From positions 87,489,741 to 87,553,740 of the forward strand of contig CM041465.1 of NCBI GenBank assembly GCA_023213395.1: a stretch of 64,000 nucleotides of DNA, written 5' to 3'. Shown piece after piece: positions 21,850 through 34,657 of this stretch (position 1 is its first letter; every line of letters begins with the position of its first letter). Source of the DNA: Cycas panzhihuaensis. Lineage: Eukaryota; Cycadophyta. The notes beneath the pieces were generated by a model. The model was not told the origin of the DNA and did no database searches. It was given only the letters and a program-made list of their open reading frames with translations. Position numbers and translations under genes: made by a program.

Positions 21850-24290
21850 TGGTGGAGCAATCCCATCAACTTTGGGTCATTGACCCCTTTGCTACCCAAA
21901 CACCTGAGTGGTCCTAAAAAGTCAAAGATGCTTATGCCTTTCCTCCACACCACCCTATTGGAGTATATAGATCTTACCCACCACACAAGCTTGATTCAAT
22001 TTATCAAAATCCGGTAGGATCCCCTACACATATTATTGGAACCACCCAAGTGCAGTTTATTATGTCTTCATCTGAGCCATTGGCCTACACATCCTAGTAG
22101 GATCTATGACGCGTAGCCATATCATATCTCTAACTTATTCATACCTTGAAGAAGTCCTTCAAGATCATTACCTCATTGAAGGCATGCTTCAATGGGATTT
22201 CTTTGGGTTCAACATCTTCTACTCCTAACTTCTCTTGGATCACTCATATGTTTAACGTCATAAGTGCCGGACAAAGTGTACCTCCATTTGTATCTCAACC
22301 CCAACAGGAGGTAGCCATCCAAGTCGCTATGTCGTCCCTTCAAGCTATAGTTGCAACATCAACCCCTACCTTAACTAATACGAGATTGATCCTACCCTCA
22401 TAGTTTACCCCACTTGTCCTATCGACTTTGGAACTTCACTCATCCATCACCCAACCTTTTGGGGTTTGGGCAAACCCTACTATTCCACCTCATTTAATAC
22501 CCCAACAATTTATTGTTGGGGGTATGGCAAGTCTTATCCCACAATCTACTCAAATTGTGGTGGGGTGTACTCCTACCCCACATGTCTCAGTTGGATACAT
22601 ACCCAAAAAGTGGGGGTATGTTGGGCCTCAACCCTATCACATATACAATGTGAATTTGATTCATCTATATGGGATAGCCCCTCCATTTGGGGGCCTATAT
22701 GGTCAAAACCCATTTCAACATCCCTCTGTTTATCCTTCTCCTACACCTTTGAATATGATTTCTATTAAGAAACTCTTGTGTAAAGGGGAATGCCTCACCA
22801 AGGCCAAACCACTCTTAATGCATGGTAAACACCCACTTAGGTCGCTCAAACCCCTCTTACCTACACCTATTTCCCTAGGAACCCTAGGTGTAGAGGAAAT
22901 ATACCTCATGCAGCCAACCCACCTCTAGTTGGGGGCAATCCTTCAACCCGTTCAACCATATCAAGCCTACCATCAGGGGCCTCGCCTCTATGGTGCTATT
23001 GAAGGCCAATGTCCTTATGAATTACAACTTTTACCTATGGACTCATAGGCCCAACCTACAACATGCTCGTACGTTGACTATATGAGTAGTTCATTGTCCC
23101 TCGACGTGCTTAGGACCAACTTGTCACCGCATCCACCTCAAGTTCCTAAGTTGTTGGGACAACTCAACAAGATCCTACGAACCATGTTAAAGCTTTTACC
23201 ATGGCATGTATGGATTACTTACCCTATGATATTATGATGAAGTTATTCTTGCACTCCGTCCATAGGGATACTCTTAAATGGTTTTATTGTCAACCCCCAC
23301 ATTCTATTCACACCTTCCAACAACTAGTTGACACTTTTGTCAACTATTTTGACGTGCCTAGACCTTTCGAGAGTGGGGGCTAAGACCCTCCTCTCCCTTA
23401 AACAAGGTCCTAATGAGCTTAACAAGGATCTTGTTAGGCACTTCCATGACCTCCTTTATTCTTCTAAGTCCACATTGTCTGAAGAGTTGAAGTGAGATAT
23501 TTTTATTAATACCCTTCGTCCTAAGGTACATGTGGAAGTGCATAAAATGGGAGCCACCACATATGAGAGTGTGGTAGGCAAATACCTTGCCTCTGAGTCT
23601 ATTAAGATCCAGATGATAATCAAGAAGTTCACCAAACCAACCTAGAGACGTGAAGCTTCTACACAACCTAAAGGACTAAACTCCATGTTGATATTATCGA
23701 TAAGATTATAAATTCCCTTACTTGTGTCATTCACTCATTTGAAAGAACAATTTGAGACCTCAAGCTACAACTTAAGCCACTGAAATGTGTAATTTGTAAC
23801 TTCAAAGTCAACAAAACCATTGACCTATTCATCAAACTACCCAACAACCTTCTCAGCTTAAGGGTAATAAGGGAGATGCTCCCCTTGTTGTGAAGAAGTG
23901 GAGTTGGGTCCATTAGAGTTATGCCCATGATGACGATCAACATTGTACTCAACACCCAAAGCTTTTACCTCTTTGAGAGCCTTCTACACCTCTAACATTG
24001 AGGCCCAACCTTGATCAACAAATCTATAAGGATCCCTTCCTTCAACATCATGGTGGTTCTAAGTCTTGGGCATCAAAGGTTAAGGGCAAATCCCCATAGA
24101 CCCAAATTACCACTTTTCAACCAAGTGTTACATAATAAGAGCAATATTAGCCTTTGGCAAAGGCCTAATCCATCGAATTGGGAGAAGTTGGTGAACATTA
24201 TAATGCAAAGGGTAAGCGTATTATTGCCCACCCATTGTTACCTGAGTTCACGCAGCTTGGGAAGTTGACACTTCCTCTCTTAACCCTCAA
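21850..24290 (+). pseudogene. Gag of element E
   Basis: The Pro/Tyr/Ser-rich N-terminal half is open in two overlapping frames (22428-22928 and 22466-22768). The capsid block follows at 23.2-23.65 kb: TFVNYFDVPRPFE, then KTLLSLKQGPNELNKDL and RHFHDLLYSSKSTLSEELK. These match D (47.5-47.7 kb) and A. Frameshifts (for example near 23380) and stops break it. It would have formed the particle core. Confidence 0.7.
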
Positions 24291-24329
24291 CCTATCGAGA
24301 TCCCTATGCTCCCCAAGGTTATCCTTGTT

Positions 24330-25000
24330 CATCTTAGTCGTTACAACATGAGGAGGGTGCTCCCCTAACCTACTTGTAAAGGGAAGCCCTTGTCCATTAT
24401 CGAGGAGCTTCAGTTTGTCTCTACTAGCATGTCCATGATGGATGTTTTATAAAGTTGCCCTGATCAATGACAGTTACTATTGAATGCGTTAGGACCTTGT
24501 GAGGTTAGTTCTATTTTTGTTAAACAATCAACTAAACCTCTTTTGTGAATTGACCCAGAGGAAGCCCCTTCCTCGGAGAAGATAAAGTGCCAACTCCTCT
24601 TCCCCTTCTTTATTAGCATTGAAACTCCTAATTGTGTCCTATAAAGGACGGTTTTTTATAATAGACCATCTATTAATGCCATGCTTGCCTGCTCAAAGAG
24701 TTGGGCATTAATGCCCTTAAGCCTTTTATTGAGGATATGATGGCTTCTCCAAGGCCCACTCAGGGATGGTCATCATTGCCCTTACCCTTAAGGATAAAAT
24801 TGTCCCCACTGAGATTATTGTCTTGGATATTGATGTGGATTAGAACCTCCTTCTAGGGACGCCATGGTTTAACCAAATGGAGGCTATTTGTTCCAATCCT
24901 TGGGGACAACTCAAATTTGTTTATAATGGAAAGATTCATACCATACAACACCATGAGTGGAGCCAATCTAACCCCCAATAACCCATACAAGCCAGTTTTA
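24330..25000 (+). pseudogene. Aspartic protease region of element E
   Basis: SMSMMDVL, then ISIETPNCVL and, further on, an LEPPSRDAMV segment align in order with the protease blocks of D and A (MSMMDVLRS, IDTPE, LLLGRLWL). The catalytic D-x-G triplet is not preserved. Downstream, VCGTTYMW-like and LNDHEFGDEDA strings match the acidic linker of D (LNDDESDSEDED). Confidence 0.6.
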
Positions 25001-26759
25001 ATAATAAAAAGAACAAGGAAGAATTAGGTTCTTCGTTCTAGGATGAAAGACCCAAGTTTGACCATGGCCCAACCCTTCTCAAGTTAGACACGATTCACTT
25101 TGTACCTATAGGTGTGTGGCACTACATATATGTGGGTATCCTTAATGATCATGAGTTTGGTGATGAGGATGCCCTTGTGTAAACCATAAATATATTCAAT
25201 CATGTTGGGGATACCACTCCCCCCACCCTTGCACAAGACTCCTTGCCTTGACCCTTTCTCATACTTAACCCTGATATTGGTTCTATTGCAGGTGATGGAG
25301 TTTATTTTGGGAGATCCTCCCTTTAACTCTCTATGGGACATTTTCAATACTCATCATTCACCATCGACATATCTTTTTTAGTCCATTGGGCTCCCACACT
25401 AGGATGACTACCTTGAATAATCCCAACAACTCATAGATTTGGGCCATGATGCCAACCTTGATTTACTCCTTTCCCTCCCCCAAGTTGGCGATAAATTAGT
25501 GTTGGAGCAGAATTATTTATAAAACAATTGGGGCCTTGTCCAATTACTCAACATTGCTAAGTCCCTAACCATAACACTTCTTACTTTAATAGCAGGTAGT
25601 GGCATTGCACCACGACCATTGTCACTTGCACAATTACGACACATGATAACATCCTAACAACTTTTAATGCCTGTCACAATGTGAGAGGGTGCATTGGCCT
25701 ACATGGCAACCAACCCAAGTAGCACACCCTCGAAATGGCCAATTCCTTAACAAATACTACATTTGATGCCAAGGCACATCACCCCAAATAAAAAAGACAT
25801 AAATAGAATAATAATCTATAAAAAATTATATATTAGGAGATGTAAGTAGCCATGGATCTACATGGCCTCCTTCCCTTTTGGGCATGTCCCTTGTGCAAAT
25901 TACACTCCATGTTAATGTTGCCATACTATTGGTACTTTTATTTTGCTAGTTTTGTAGGGTACTCCTTGTGGCTCTAATATAAAATGTGCATAAATGCACC
26001 TATGAAAAATAAAATAAATAAAGAGATATATCCCATTACAAATGTAAACTTAGTACAACTTTATAAATAAAATCATCTCTGATATGTGATAAAACAAAAT
26101 GCATGATGATCATTGATTTGTTACACTACTGGCTATCCATGTGGTACACATATATGTATATCCATATATCTATATATCTAATGTAAACTTAAACTATATT
26201 ACATTTCCATAACCATAACATAAAACACGTCAAACTAATGGGGAGCTCAAGTCAACATCCTATTAATACATATACATCAGCAAAAATGGTGAGGCCATAT
26301 GTCAAGGGAGCTCGTGGTTATGTGAGGAGATATATAATGCTTAATGAACCATCATTCTCTCATCTCACCCTTATGGAACATGTTTACCTCTCCCAAAATA
26401 GTACAAAATACCTAGATCATGGATCCCCCTCTCATCCTCTCTAGGATTCCCCTTCCTTGGGGGATCCTTTACCCTCCATGCAAGATCGTCTCAATAGGAT
26501 TACTTGGCTCGCCTCGTCTTGTCTCTGTTGTCTCTCAGTCGTCCTTTGTGATGGTGTATGTGTACGCAATGATCTAGTTGCTATAATCTCAACCATTCAT
26601 TGTTAAGAGACACACACTCAATCCCCCTCCTTGATCAACTAGTCTCTGTTGTTTGTCATGTTATCTATTCAGGTCTGCAGTGTAACTGTTTGTACCTTTA
26701 CCTTGGGTATTGCTTATATCAGCGTTGCCATTGGGGTCACTTGGCCTTGAAGTTAGGCA

Positions 26760-28050
26760 ATGGTCATCCTATTTACCCCCCACATCTCGAGGGCCCTCAT
26801 CAGGGGTGTGAATACTCCTATGTGTGGGCAGGCTAGTGTCGACAGTCCTGTGCCCTCTATGAAAAGTTGGCCCTCCTTTTACACCCGAGGTAGCAATAAG
26901 TCCAACACTGTCTTCATGAAGACACTTGTGAAGCACTCCAACTTTGCACCATAATATAAAGAAAAGGATCAATTTGAATATCATGTGAAACCAACATAAA
27001 CATAAATATAAATATAAAGCTAAACTTCATCATGTATGTGAAAGGAAGGGTGTAGGTTGAGAGTATACCCTTGACGTCATCAACACCTCTTACTGTTGCT
27101 TGCTTCTCTCCTTCCACGTCTCCAATTAGACACTTCTTTAGCCCTTGCTCTGGTGCAAATCGCTCTACAACTATTGGAACCTCCTTTGTTGCCTCGATCT
27201 ATTGTGGGGGCATTACTATGCCCCTACATTTAACATTTGCAAGCTCTTCTTCATCTAAGTCCTAGTAGACCCTCGTGTAAGAGTCCCGTATAAACCTTTA
27301 TACTGTGAGATCATCAAACGAGCTAGCATAAATACCCTGATTGGTCCCATGCTCCTAAACCTAGCAAGCCACCTATGGATCAGTGGGTCATCGATTGCTA
27401 TAGGTTGTGGCCCTCTGTGGAGGTGCCCTCCCATGCAGTAATTAAAAAATCAATGCTACATAAGGGAGTAGTATAGGGGCCCACTTAAGCCAGCCTCCCT
27501 GACCTTATCTAGTTGCCATGTCAAATTATAGTGAATCAAGTTGGCTTAGTTAAGCCTTTTCCTAGCCTTACATCATGACATGCAATCAAACCAACCTCCA
27601 AGGAATATTGAGTAAATGTGTCACATCATTACTCAAAATAAGATTACACATACTATGAGCTTCCACACTTGCGGAACTTGTGTGTGATCTTAAGTGCGTA
27701 GGAAGGTTATTCCCTTGCTAATCCCACTATTTGTCGTCATAGAAATATATGGCTACTGTTGTATACACCTCGTCATTGTTGGGCAAGGCTCCCAGCTCTG
27801 ACATTGCCCTTATATACGGTACTCCTAATATCCGTTGAATATCTCCATCACCTATTTGAGGCAAGTGAAATACTTGCCTTGCTTGGTCCTAATGGGACAC
27901 GATATCCACCAATAATAGTTGGTATGACAATATTGCTGTGAGTTGACCAACTGATATAATTCGTAATGCCTCAGAGTTTACTACATTGTGGCTCCTATTC
28001 CTGTGGTCAGGCAAAACATGGTTGGTCTAATATACTCCCTGCTAGTCACG
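26760..28050 (-). pseudogene. Antisense PMD-like gene of element E
   Basis: Minus strand, opposite to E gag. Exon 2 (about 28050-27069) reads VFHLPQIGDGDIQRILGV, then ELGALPNNDEVYTTVAIYF, closely matching the PMD copies in B and D. Further on, DDLTV and YTRVY correspond to LDLLTLADY and YRGVRW of the others. A putative 126 nt intron (27068-26943, GT to AG) is followed by exon 3 (KEGQLFIEGTG, VFTPLMRALEMWG), which matches exon 3 of B (AEGQPPILASE, AFPLLIRARDIWA). Several stops are present. The PMD function is unknown beyond the association of this domain with transposons and with the MAIN/MAIL proteins. Confidence 0.65.
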
Positions 28051-28199
28051 ACCAACATCACTTGCAAGTCACCATAACATTAGTTAGATATCAAATCACT
28101 TATAAACATACTCAAAACTAAACTCCAATTTGGAATTTACTTTATTTTGTTGGTAATGTCAAACCTATGATTATTAAATTATTGTAATTATCCATTTGA

Positions 28200-28522
28200 T
28201 GTGTACTAAGGGGTCATAGTGCATACACTTCTTAATGTTGTAGGTCATTGGTTAACTAAGTGGTTCCTAATGTGGGATTAGATAGGCATTGAGTGGTGTG
28301 TTATAAATATGTATTAGTTTATCATAATATAATTTGGAAGCGATTATTTCTTACAAGCATATTGTGTTATGTGTTTGTCCATGTTTATTCTTTATTTATT
28401 CACTTATATAGCGCAATAATTCATAGTCTTGATCTTAGGCATGTATATTTCTTTATATTTTGTAGTAGTGATGTTATATAGTCTTGGACCTATTATATAT
28501 TTCTAATAAGTGGTATTAGAGT
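28200..28522 (+). mobile_element. Orphan copia-type LTR end and primer binding site
   Basis: TGGTATTAGAGTTAGGTTT at 28511 is one or two changes from the TGGTATCAGAGC initiator-tRNA-Met site used by copia elements. The preceding 300 bp is AT-rich with a TATAAATA string (28300) and could be the LTR, but its start is not fixed. No copia gag follows, so it may be a non-autonomous or truncated copy. Confidence 0.4.
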
Positions 28523-29469
28523 TAGGTTTATCATAACTTGATTTGACCCCAGTTAGGTTGTAAGATAATGAGTGTGTCCACATCTTAATGTTTTGATTTA
28601 GAAATTATTTACATATGTCTGTTTGTGACTAATAAAGAGCGTAGTTTGTTTGTCAGGTGAAGATTTATTGTAGGTTGTGATACTTTCGAACCATGGTTTT
28701 GTAGGGTACCGTGAGTATGTTGGGGCATGAGCATTGAAATCTAACCAAAAGCGTAGGTATTGCAGTTATTTTGAATTCCATAAAGGTTTGATGTTGTTTT
28801 ATTCATTTTTAGACTATTACATGCATATCTTACTAATATACATGTAAGTGTTGTATGCGAGATTGAGAATGGGGCTTTTGAAGTAGGCTTGGCTGCCATG
28901 GTAAAGCCAGTGATATGTTAGATAGGCTATTATTTTCTCTGCCACGTGATGAAGTGATCATGATTGAGGATGGGGGTTTTGCGGCATAAGTTGTTGTAGT
29001 AGATGGTTTGCCCATGAGAGAACACTAGCGTGTTGGGTCTATAAGATGCAAAACTTGTTGATCTCTTAAGAACCTAACCATGGTCAATGGCATTTATTGC
29101 TTGTTCACTTGGGTCCCCCATATCCAGACACCCTTGAGCACCTTCATGAGCACTTTCAATTCCTTTTTTATACTATTGTACCATTTTTTTACATTATTAT
29201 TGATCAACTTTTGGTGAGTGGCCCCTTTTTAAGCCACTTTTACTCTGGCCCATTGTGTTCCCTATCCCATTCAATTTTTTACAATAGAACACAGTCATTC
29301 CATTGTAAAAATTAGGACAGGACACCTTGGTCTCATTACCGTTTTCTCCATGGGCTAGACCCTGTACCGTTGAAAAACAATCGTAACTAGGTGGCCTGTC
29401 ATATTCTATTTTTTACATTGAGGTGACATCGCTATGTTGTAAACTTCTTATTGTCAAAAGCTAGAGACA
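28523..29469. other. Spacer without recognised gene
   Basis: No domain on either strand. The region expected to hold the RNase H of element E shows no TDG/AEY/CDS motif series. The right end may include decayed downstream sequence of the ankyrin pseudogene. Confidence 0.4.
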
Positions 29470-29902
29470 GACTTAATTAATAAGGGGCACTAGGTACAAA
29501 GTTTGCAACCACAAGTATGATGCATCTTGTATGATCATTTACTACTGCAAAATATAAGGTTGTCCTACCACTGAGGTAATCTGCTCATATGTCATTTTCT
29601 TTCAACAGAAGAAGAGTTTGCATGATCTCCCAAAGGTCCATATCAACAAGTTTATAGCAAGTTATCTAGCCACGGTGATTCCTAGAATTCACATCGACTA
29701 CATACTCGAGCAATAAGCACACAATCTCATTGTGCCATTTAGTAACTGTAAATTGAAGAGGCAAAGTAAGCCCACCAAAGGTCGAATACTATACTAAACA
29801 AGTATTGAAATCTAATAATGTGTGAGTGTTAACCAAATCCCAATCTCTCACAATAGAGACCAGGTGTTCCCCATAAGTAAAGCATCCAAACAAATTACCC
29901 AT
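29470..29902 (-). pseudogene. XBAT32-like ankyrin-repeat E3 ligase fragment
   Basis: The minus strand from the ATG at 29902 reads [18 protein letters not shown], then a [13 protein letters not shown] repeat, [30 protein letters not shown] and [20 protein letters not shown], ending FVPSAPY. This follows, repeat by repeat, the N-terminal ankyrin region of the plant XBAT32/XBOS32 RING E3 ligases as I remember it (GNSFGCS.SGERLVSA, YSTFG, GHHEIV.LLLE.G.D.N.RN). At least three ankyrin repeats are visible over about 145 residues. Two or three stops and the loss of the remaining repeats and the RING finger make it a pseudogene. The preceding 500 bp may be its old 5' UTR. A captured exon or a broken gene copy are both possible. 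Confidence 0.75.
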
Positions 29903-32900
29903 TCCCAAAAATAGCCTTAACCTTGGCCTCTTGACCTCTATCCATTGTAATAACCTTACACAAATTCTTTAGCTCAACGATAACCCTTAGATGTAGTGTT
30001 GTATTGCCTCCTTTCCTTGATTCCCTTTTTATAAAAGATCATTGAACCCATGCAGACTGCCCAATGACTTAAGTGTACCTACAAAATCAAAAGGAGAGCT
30101 CCCCCTTCTGGTTTTTCCATTCCTCTTCTTCTAGCTCCTTGACACTTTGTCCATTTCATGGCACCAACTCCACTGCTCCCCTCTTCATTTCCTCTCCCCT
30201 TCCGTTCATTTCATTTACTCCACATTCAAGCATGCTATTAGACCTCCAAAAAAAAGCCTTTAAAAATAACTCACTCAGCGTACATCTCTCTTTTGACATT
30301 GTTTATCTTAACATAATGTTTTATCAACCATTCTTGACCCATAATCATTCCAAACAATGCCAAAGGGAGGATGTAGACTCCTTGCATAAACCTAACCAAA
30401 TTCCAATTCTTTTATGATTTATTCAACTTCCCTCATTTTATCATTGACCACCTACATAATTGAATACTCTATATGCTTCTCCACCTTTAATAAACTAATA
30501 TAACCTATATTAGAGGATAAAGAGCTATGGCTATTCTCTGTTAATAAAGATAAATATAGATTTAGGGAGGATTTTATTATGTATATGATTTATAATGGAT
30601 TTTTGTTCCACTATCTCTTTATGCAACTATATATATAAACATTATTTGTAGCTCAAACATGCTTAATAATCCATTACCTATATTTAGTTGTTATCAGTCA
30701 ATCCATTTCAACCATATTTCATACATCAGTTAATTGCTAATGATCATTATTTATTCTTTAATTCATCAACATGTAAATATCAGTAGGCTATGATAAGACA
30801 TATTAGGCATATAATTATTGGAATCATATAATGCATCAATACTAGTTATTATTACTAAACCATACCCTTATTTTTAAAACAATATACTTAAAATAATTAT
30901 ATTATGGGAATATTACAAAGTAAAGGGGTATAGATCTTTGACAGATGAATTATAACCATAATCATAATGACAACCATAATATCTATAACCTAGCATTCAA
31001 ATTTCAATAAGAGGTTTCATAAATTTTAAATGTAAAGAATAAGAAAAAGGGTTAGAGATATTGCATACTAGTTATTTAATCATAACTTTATGAAACCTTT
31101 TTTGAGCTATTATAGCTAGTTCTAATTTCGAAATAAATTTTAGAGCCATATAATAAATTGCATATTTGTAAATTACACATCTTGCCAAATAATATTTTTG
31201 AAATAAGTTCCAATTGAAGTCTACAATTCAATGTAATTAGTTGGCGTAAAGAACTTTGATAGTGGTTTATATAATTAGGAATGATGTATTATTGTGCTTA
31301 TAATTGACGATTTTCAATCTCTACACTTCTAGAGTTTACATTTAGATGACATTATAGCCTAAAACATAGTCGTAGGTTTAGAGCATGGCAACTAGCACAA
31401 GTCTTTTAAAACATGGACAAGAAAAACAAAAACATGCTCCAGTTATCAAATGAGTTTCCAATAGAAGGATGATCAATACAGGTGATTGGGTGCCATTTGA
31501 TTGGCAATTATGTTAAGGATTCATCGTAACAGATGTAGATTGGAACAGAGAAAACACCCTTACTAGGGATTGATCAGGGTCAAATTAGGGGCTAATAATG
31601 ATCACAAATCTAGGACAAACAAGTTAAGAGCATTGAGCAAAAATAGTTTAGAACACCATTACTATGTACGGACTAGAAGGAGTTGAGGATTAAGAACAAG
31701 ATAAAGTCATTGAAAGGTGGATCCAAATAGTCAATTTAATAAATAAGTGACTAGTATATATAACATAATGCTAGTCAATAAGGTAAATGGACAAATGACG
31801 ACTTGGCAATGGGATGATTATTAAGATGTATTTCTTTCATTATAAAAAATGAATCCTACAACTATACATTTGTCACATAACAATTTGCAACTTTCATGAT
31901 GAAACATTACAGGGTAATAGTTTACTCCGTGTGAAGTAAGAATATGAATAGTGAAATTCAATGACTATTCATGATAAGGTGGCATGTGTACTTACCAAAA
32001 AGAAAAGGAAAGATTTAGAGAGCAACTAATTTAATCATTATATATAGAATCAATATCACATTATTTTTTATATTAAATAAAGTTTAATGGAGTACCTAGG
32101 ATTGCTCTAGTTACTGAAGATCCCTTCTTCCTTACATCTTTCTCTCAAAATAATTCTCCATTCTCTAATATTTCTTGTAAGTTAATAGGTGTCTAACTCT
32201 CAAATATGAAGGGGGAGAATAATGACACAAAGGAGAATGATAAAGAAGGGGAATATTAGTGATTTATTCCCAAAATCTAAATTATTTCATTGAACAAGGA
32301 AAATATTTATGCATTGATTAAGGGGCTTGGGTTTGTTTGATTCATTGAAAAAAGAACGAACAAGACCACTCAACCCCCAATTAAAAAAACTTGATTAGAG
32401 TTTAAAATATACATTTATACTTAATATACATGACCCCATCAAAATGAAGCGTTAAATAAAGTTATATAATGATAACAAAAAGGGGGAAAAGAATAGCCCT
32501 TAGAACTTAAGACATCTAACATAACCCCAAGAATAACCACTACATCAATATTAGATATTTTTAATAAAATGCATGAGCTAAAATTTCAATGGATTTATTT
32601 GATGTACGCTGAAAAATGCTTGGAAACCCAAACATTGATTGATTTGGCTTAAGATCACTAATTTATAGCACTTATAACAAACTTGACATCCGTTAGCCAC
32701 TGATTCATAAGCATGTGTAATGAAGACTAAATGAGCATGAAGAAACCCATGTAAATTAATAATTATTCTTTAATGAAGAATATAGGTATTAATATTGGTA
32801 ATTGATTACCCTTTGTACAAAAGAGGGAGCCTTATTTGTATGAGAAATTGGCACAACCCTTTATAATCGTCTCTATTAACCCTTCAATAATATCATTAAT

Positions 32901-34384
32901 CCTATTGATAATGTAATATTTATCATCGTGCAGATTATTAATCCTAGTGCACCTTTAAACATGGTGTTAAGTGCATACATATGATGCTTGCTATCATAAA
33001 TTAAACTCCATGTTAACCTATTTTAAGGACTAGTCTTACTTATTTACGATATTAAGATATGAGATACACTACAAGTGCACAACAATAGTAAATAACTGCC
33101 ATGATTGATAAAGTAATGTATATTTCATTAATAAAGTGTAATGCTTATAATACACTTTACGTTAGATTAACCAGTGAGAGGATTAGTTACTCGGATTAGT
33201 TACTCTACATAACTTCCTAACTCCTTGATTCTCTCCATAAATCGAGAAGTGAATAAATGCTCTTTGAAAAATTCAAACTATGTGTTTGAAGGGTGATTGT
33301 AGTGGAGACTTTGGAGGAGCTTTGGGCATGTGTTATAGGTGATATAATAAAAATTATTATTTCATCCATTTTATTGCAATCAAATCATTCTCATTTACTC
33401 CTACTTTAATTTACAATGCAGTCCTAGTTTCTCTAACATGGCATTATAGTAAGAGATTTGTTTAGTAGATTTTATTTCCATTTCTTGTAATGAAACAGAT
33501 TCTTGAGGCATTATAGCTACAGTCTAGTGTATTTCTTGTAAATTTTTATAGATGATTTACAAACCCATAGTTTCTCAAAGAATAAATTAGATGTTTTTGA
33601 TGGTTGGGTGATTTTGAGACATGAGGGCTTTTTTGAACTCGATGTTTTTGCAGAAGTCAGTGGAATTGTTCTAAACTCGTCTAATATTAATTTTATAGTA
33701 AGTACTATTTCAAAAACAATAGTTTTTACCCTCATTTTGATTTTGGAAACTAAAAAGGGGGGGCGGTTTCAAAACTAAATTTCAACTCATTTTTTCTCCA
33801 TCTGTAATCAATTTTCCTCTTGTTTGAGGCAACAATTATATAGATCATGTTTATAAACCCCATAAATAATTGTTTATTTGTTAATTATCATCTCTATTTG
33901 ACTCTAGTGAGAATATCAACCTCCACGACCGCGCACATGAGTTTTTGATGGTTAAAAAATTTTATTTTTTAATAAAATTAACTTTTTAATAAATATTTCT
34001 ATATTCTATAGTTTATGACTTTAGAATAATGAAATTAAGTTTTTTTTCATAAAGTTAGGGGCTTGAACCTTTATTTTTTTGTCTCACGGTTATATTGTGA
34101 AAGCAACTTTATGTCTAAAAGGTGCTAATCACTATATCTTTGATGTTTGACCTTTGTTTTTAAAATTCAAGTTGTAGTAATCATATTTTGAGCTATTATT
34201 TCATAAATTGAGCTTAGATTTGTAAGCAAACCTTGCAACCTCTGAGTATTCATATAAAATCATACTTGTGATTATGATTTTATTGCGTTTTTTTCCCCAT
34301 TATATTGAGTGTAAATATAGCCTGTGACATTCTATCTAAGTCACAAAAGCTAAATGGTAAAAATTAAGTAAAAATGAATGAAAA
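29903..34384. other. AT-rich sequence without recognised genes
   Basis: About 4.5 kb of low-GC sequence. The left part (to about 30.4 kb) may include the former upstream region of the XBAT32-like fragment. From 30.5 kb onward only short, unsupported frames occur. A purine tract (AAAAAGGGGGGGCGG near 33751) resembles a polypurine tract, but no LTR could be attached to it. Confidence 0.4.
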
Positions 34385-34657
34385 TTATTGAAGGCAAAGA
34401 ATTGAAGCTTATTTAGATAGCTCATCAAGCTGTAATGACTATTGGAACGACTATTGGTACATCCTTTATGGATTCAACAATAACATCCAAAGATGTGGAA
34501 GACAAGGAGGATAAAGATTGAGAAGCACTCACAATTATTAGTTTGTTTGTTGTAGATGAACTAATTATACATCTACAAGGCAAAATAACATCAGCAGAAT
34601 CATAACAAACACTGAAGGATCTATATGAAATAAAGAATGAAACCAGAGCTTTATACC
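34385..34657 (+). pseudogene. copia gag, 5' part
   Basis: One frame reads VDELIIHLQGKITSAES, then LKDLYEIKNETRALYL, the UBN2 gag pattern, with two stops. It ends at the ATACC next to LTR B. The gag continuation that fits, in frame and with the same ATACC, is the sequence at 6999. No copia LTR is identified upstream. Confidence 0.75.

Larger units (their letters stand above)
21552..28050 (+). mobile_element. Tat-like element E, old and internally deleted
   Basis: The order is PBS (21552), gag (21.85-24.3 kb), protease (24.33-25.0 kb), part of the acidic linker (to about 25.7 kb), then the antisense PMD gene (28.05-26.76 kb). RT, RNase H and integrase, about 3 kb in sister D, are missing between about 25.7 and 26.7 kb. 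No aRH or 3' LTR is recognised to the right. It is the most diverged of the four Tat copies. Confidence 0.7.

Noticed and set aside
30073-30417. 114 aa plus-strand ORF
   Set aside because: Low-complexity Ser/Phe/Pro composition, opposite to the presumed 5' region of the XBAT32-like relic; it looks like the shadow of a purine-rich leader.
33745-33765. Polypurine tract AAAAAGGGGGGGCGG as the end of an LTR element
   Set aside because: No LTR start or coding domain could be placed next to it.
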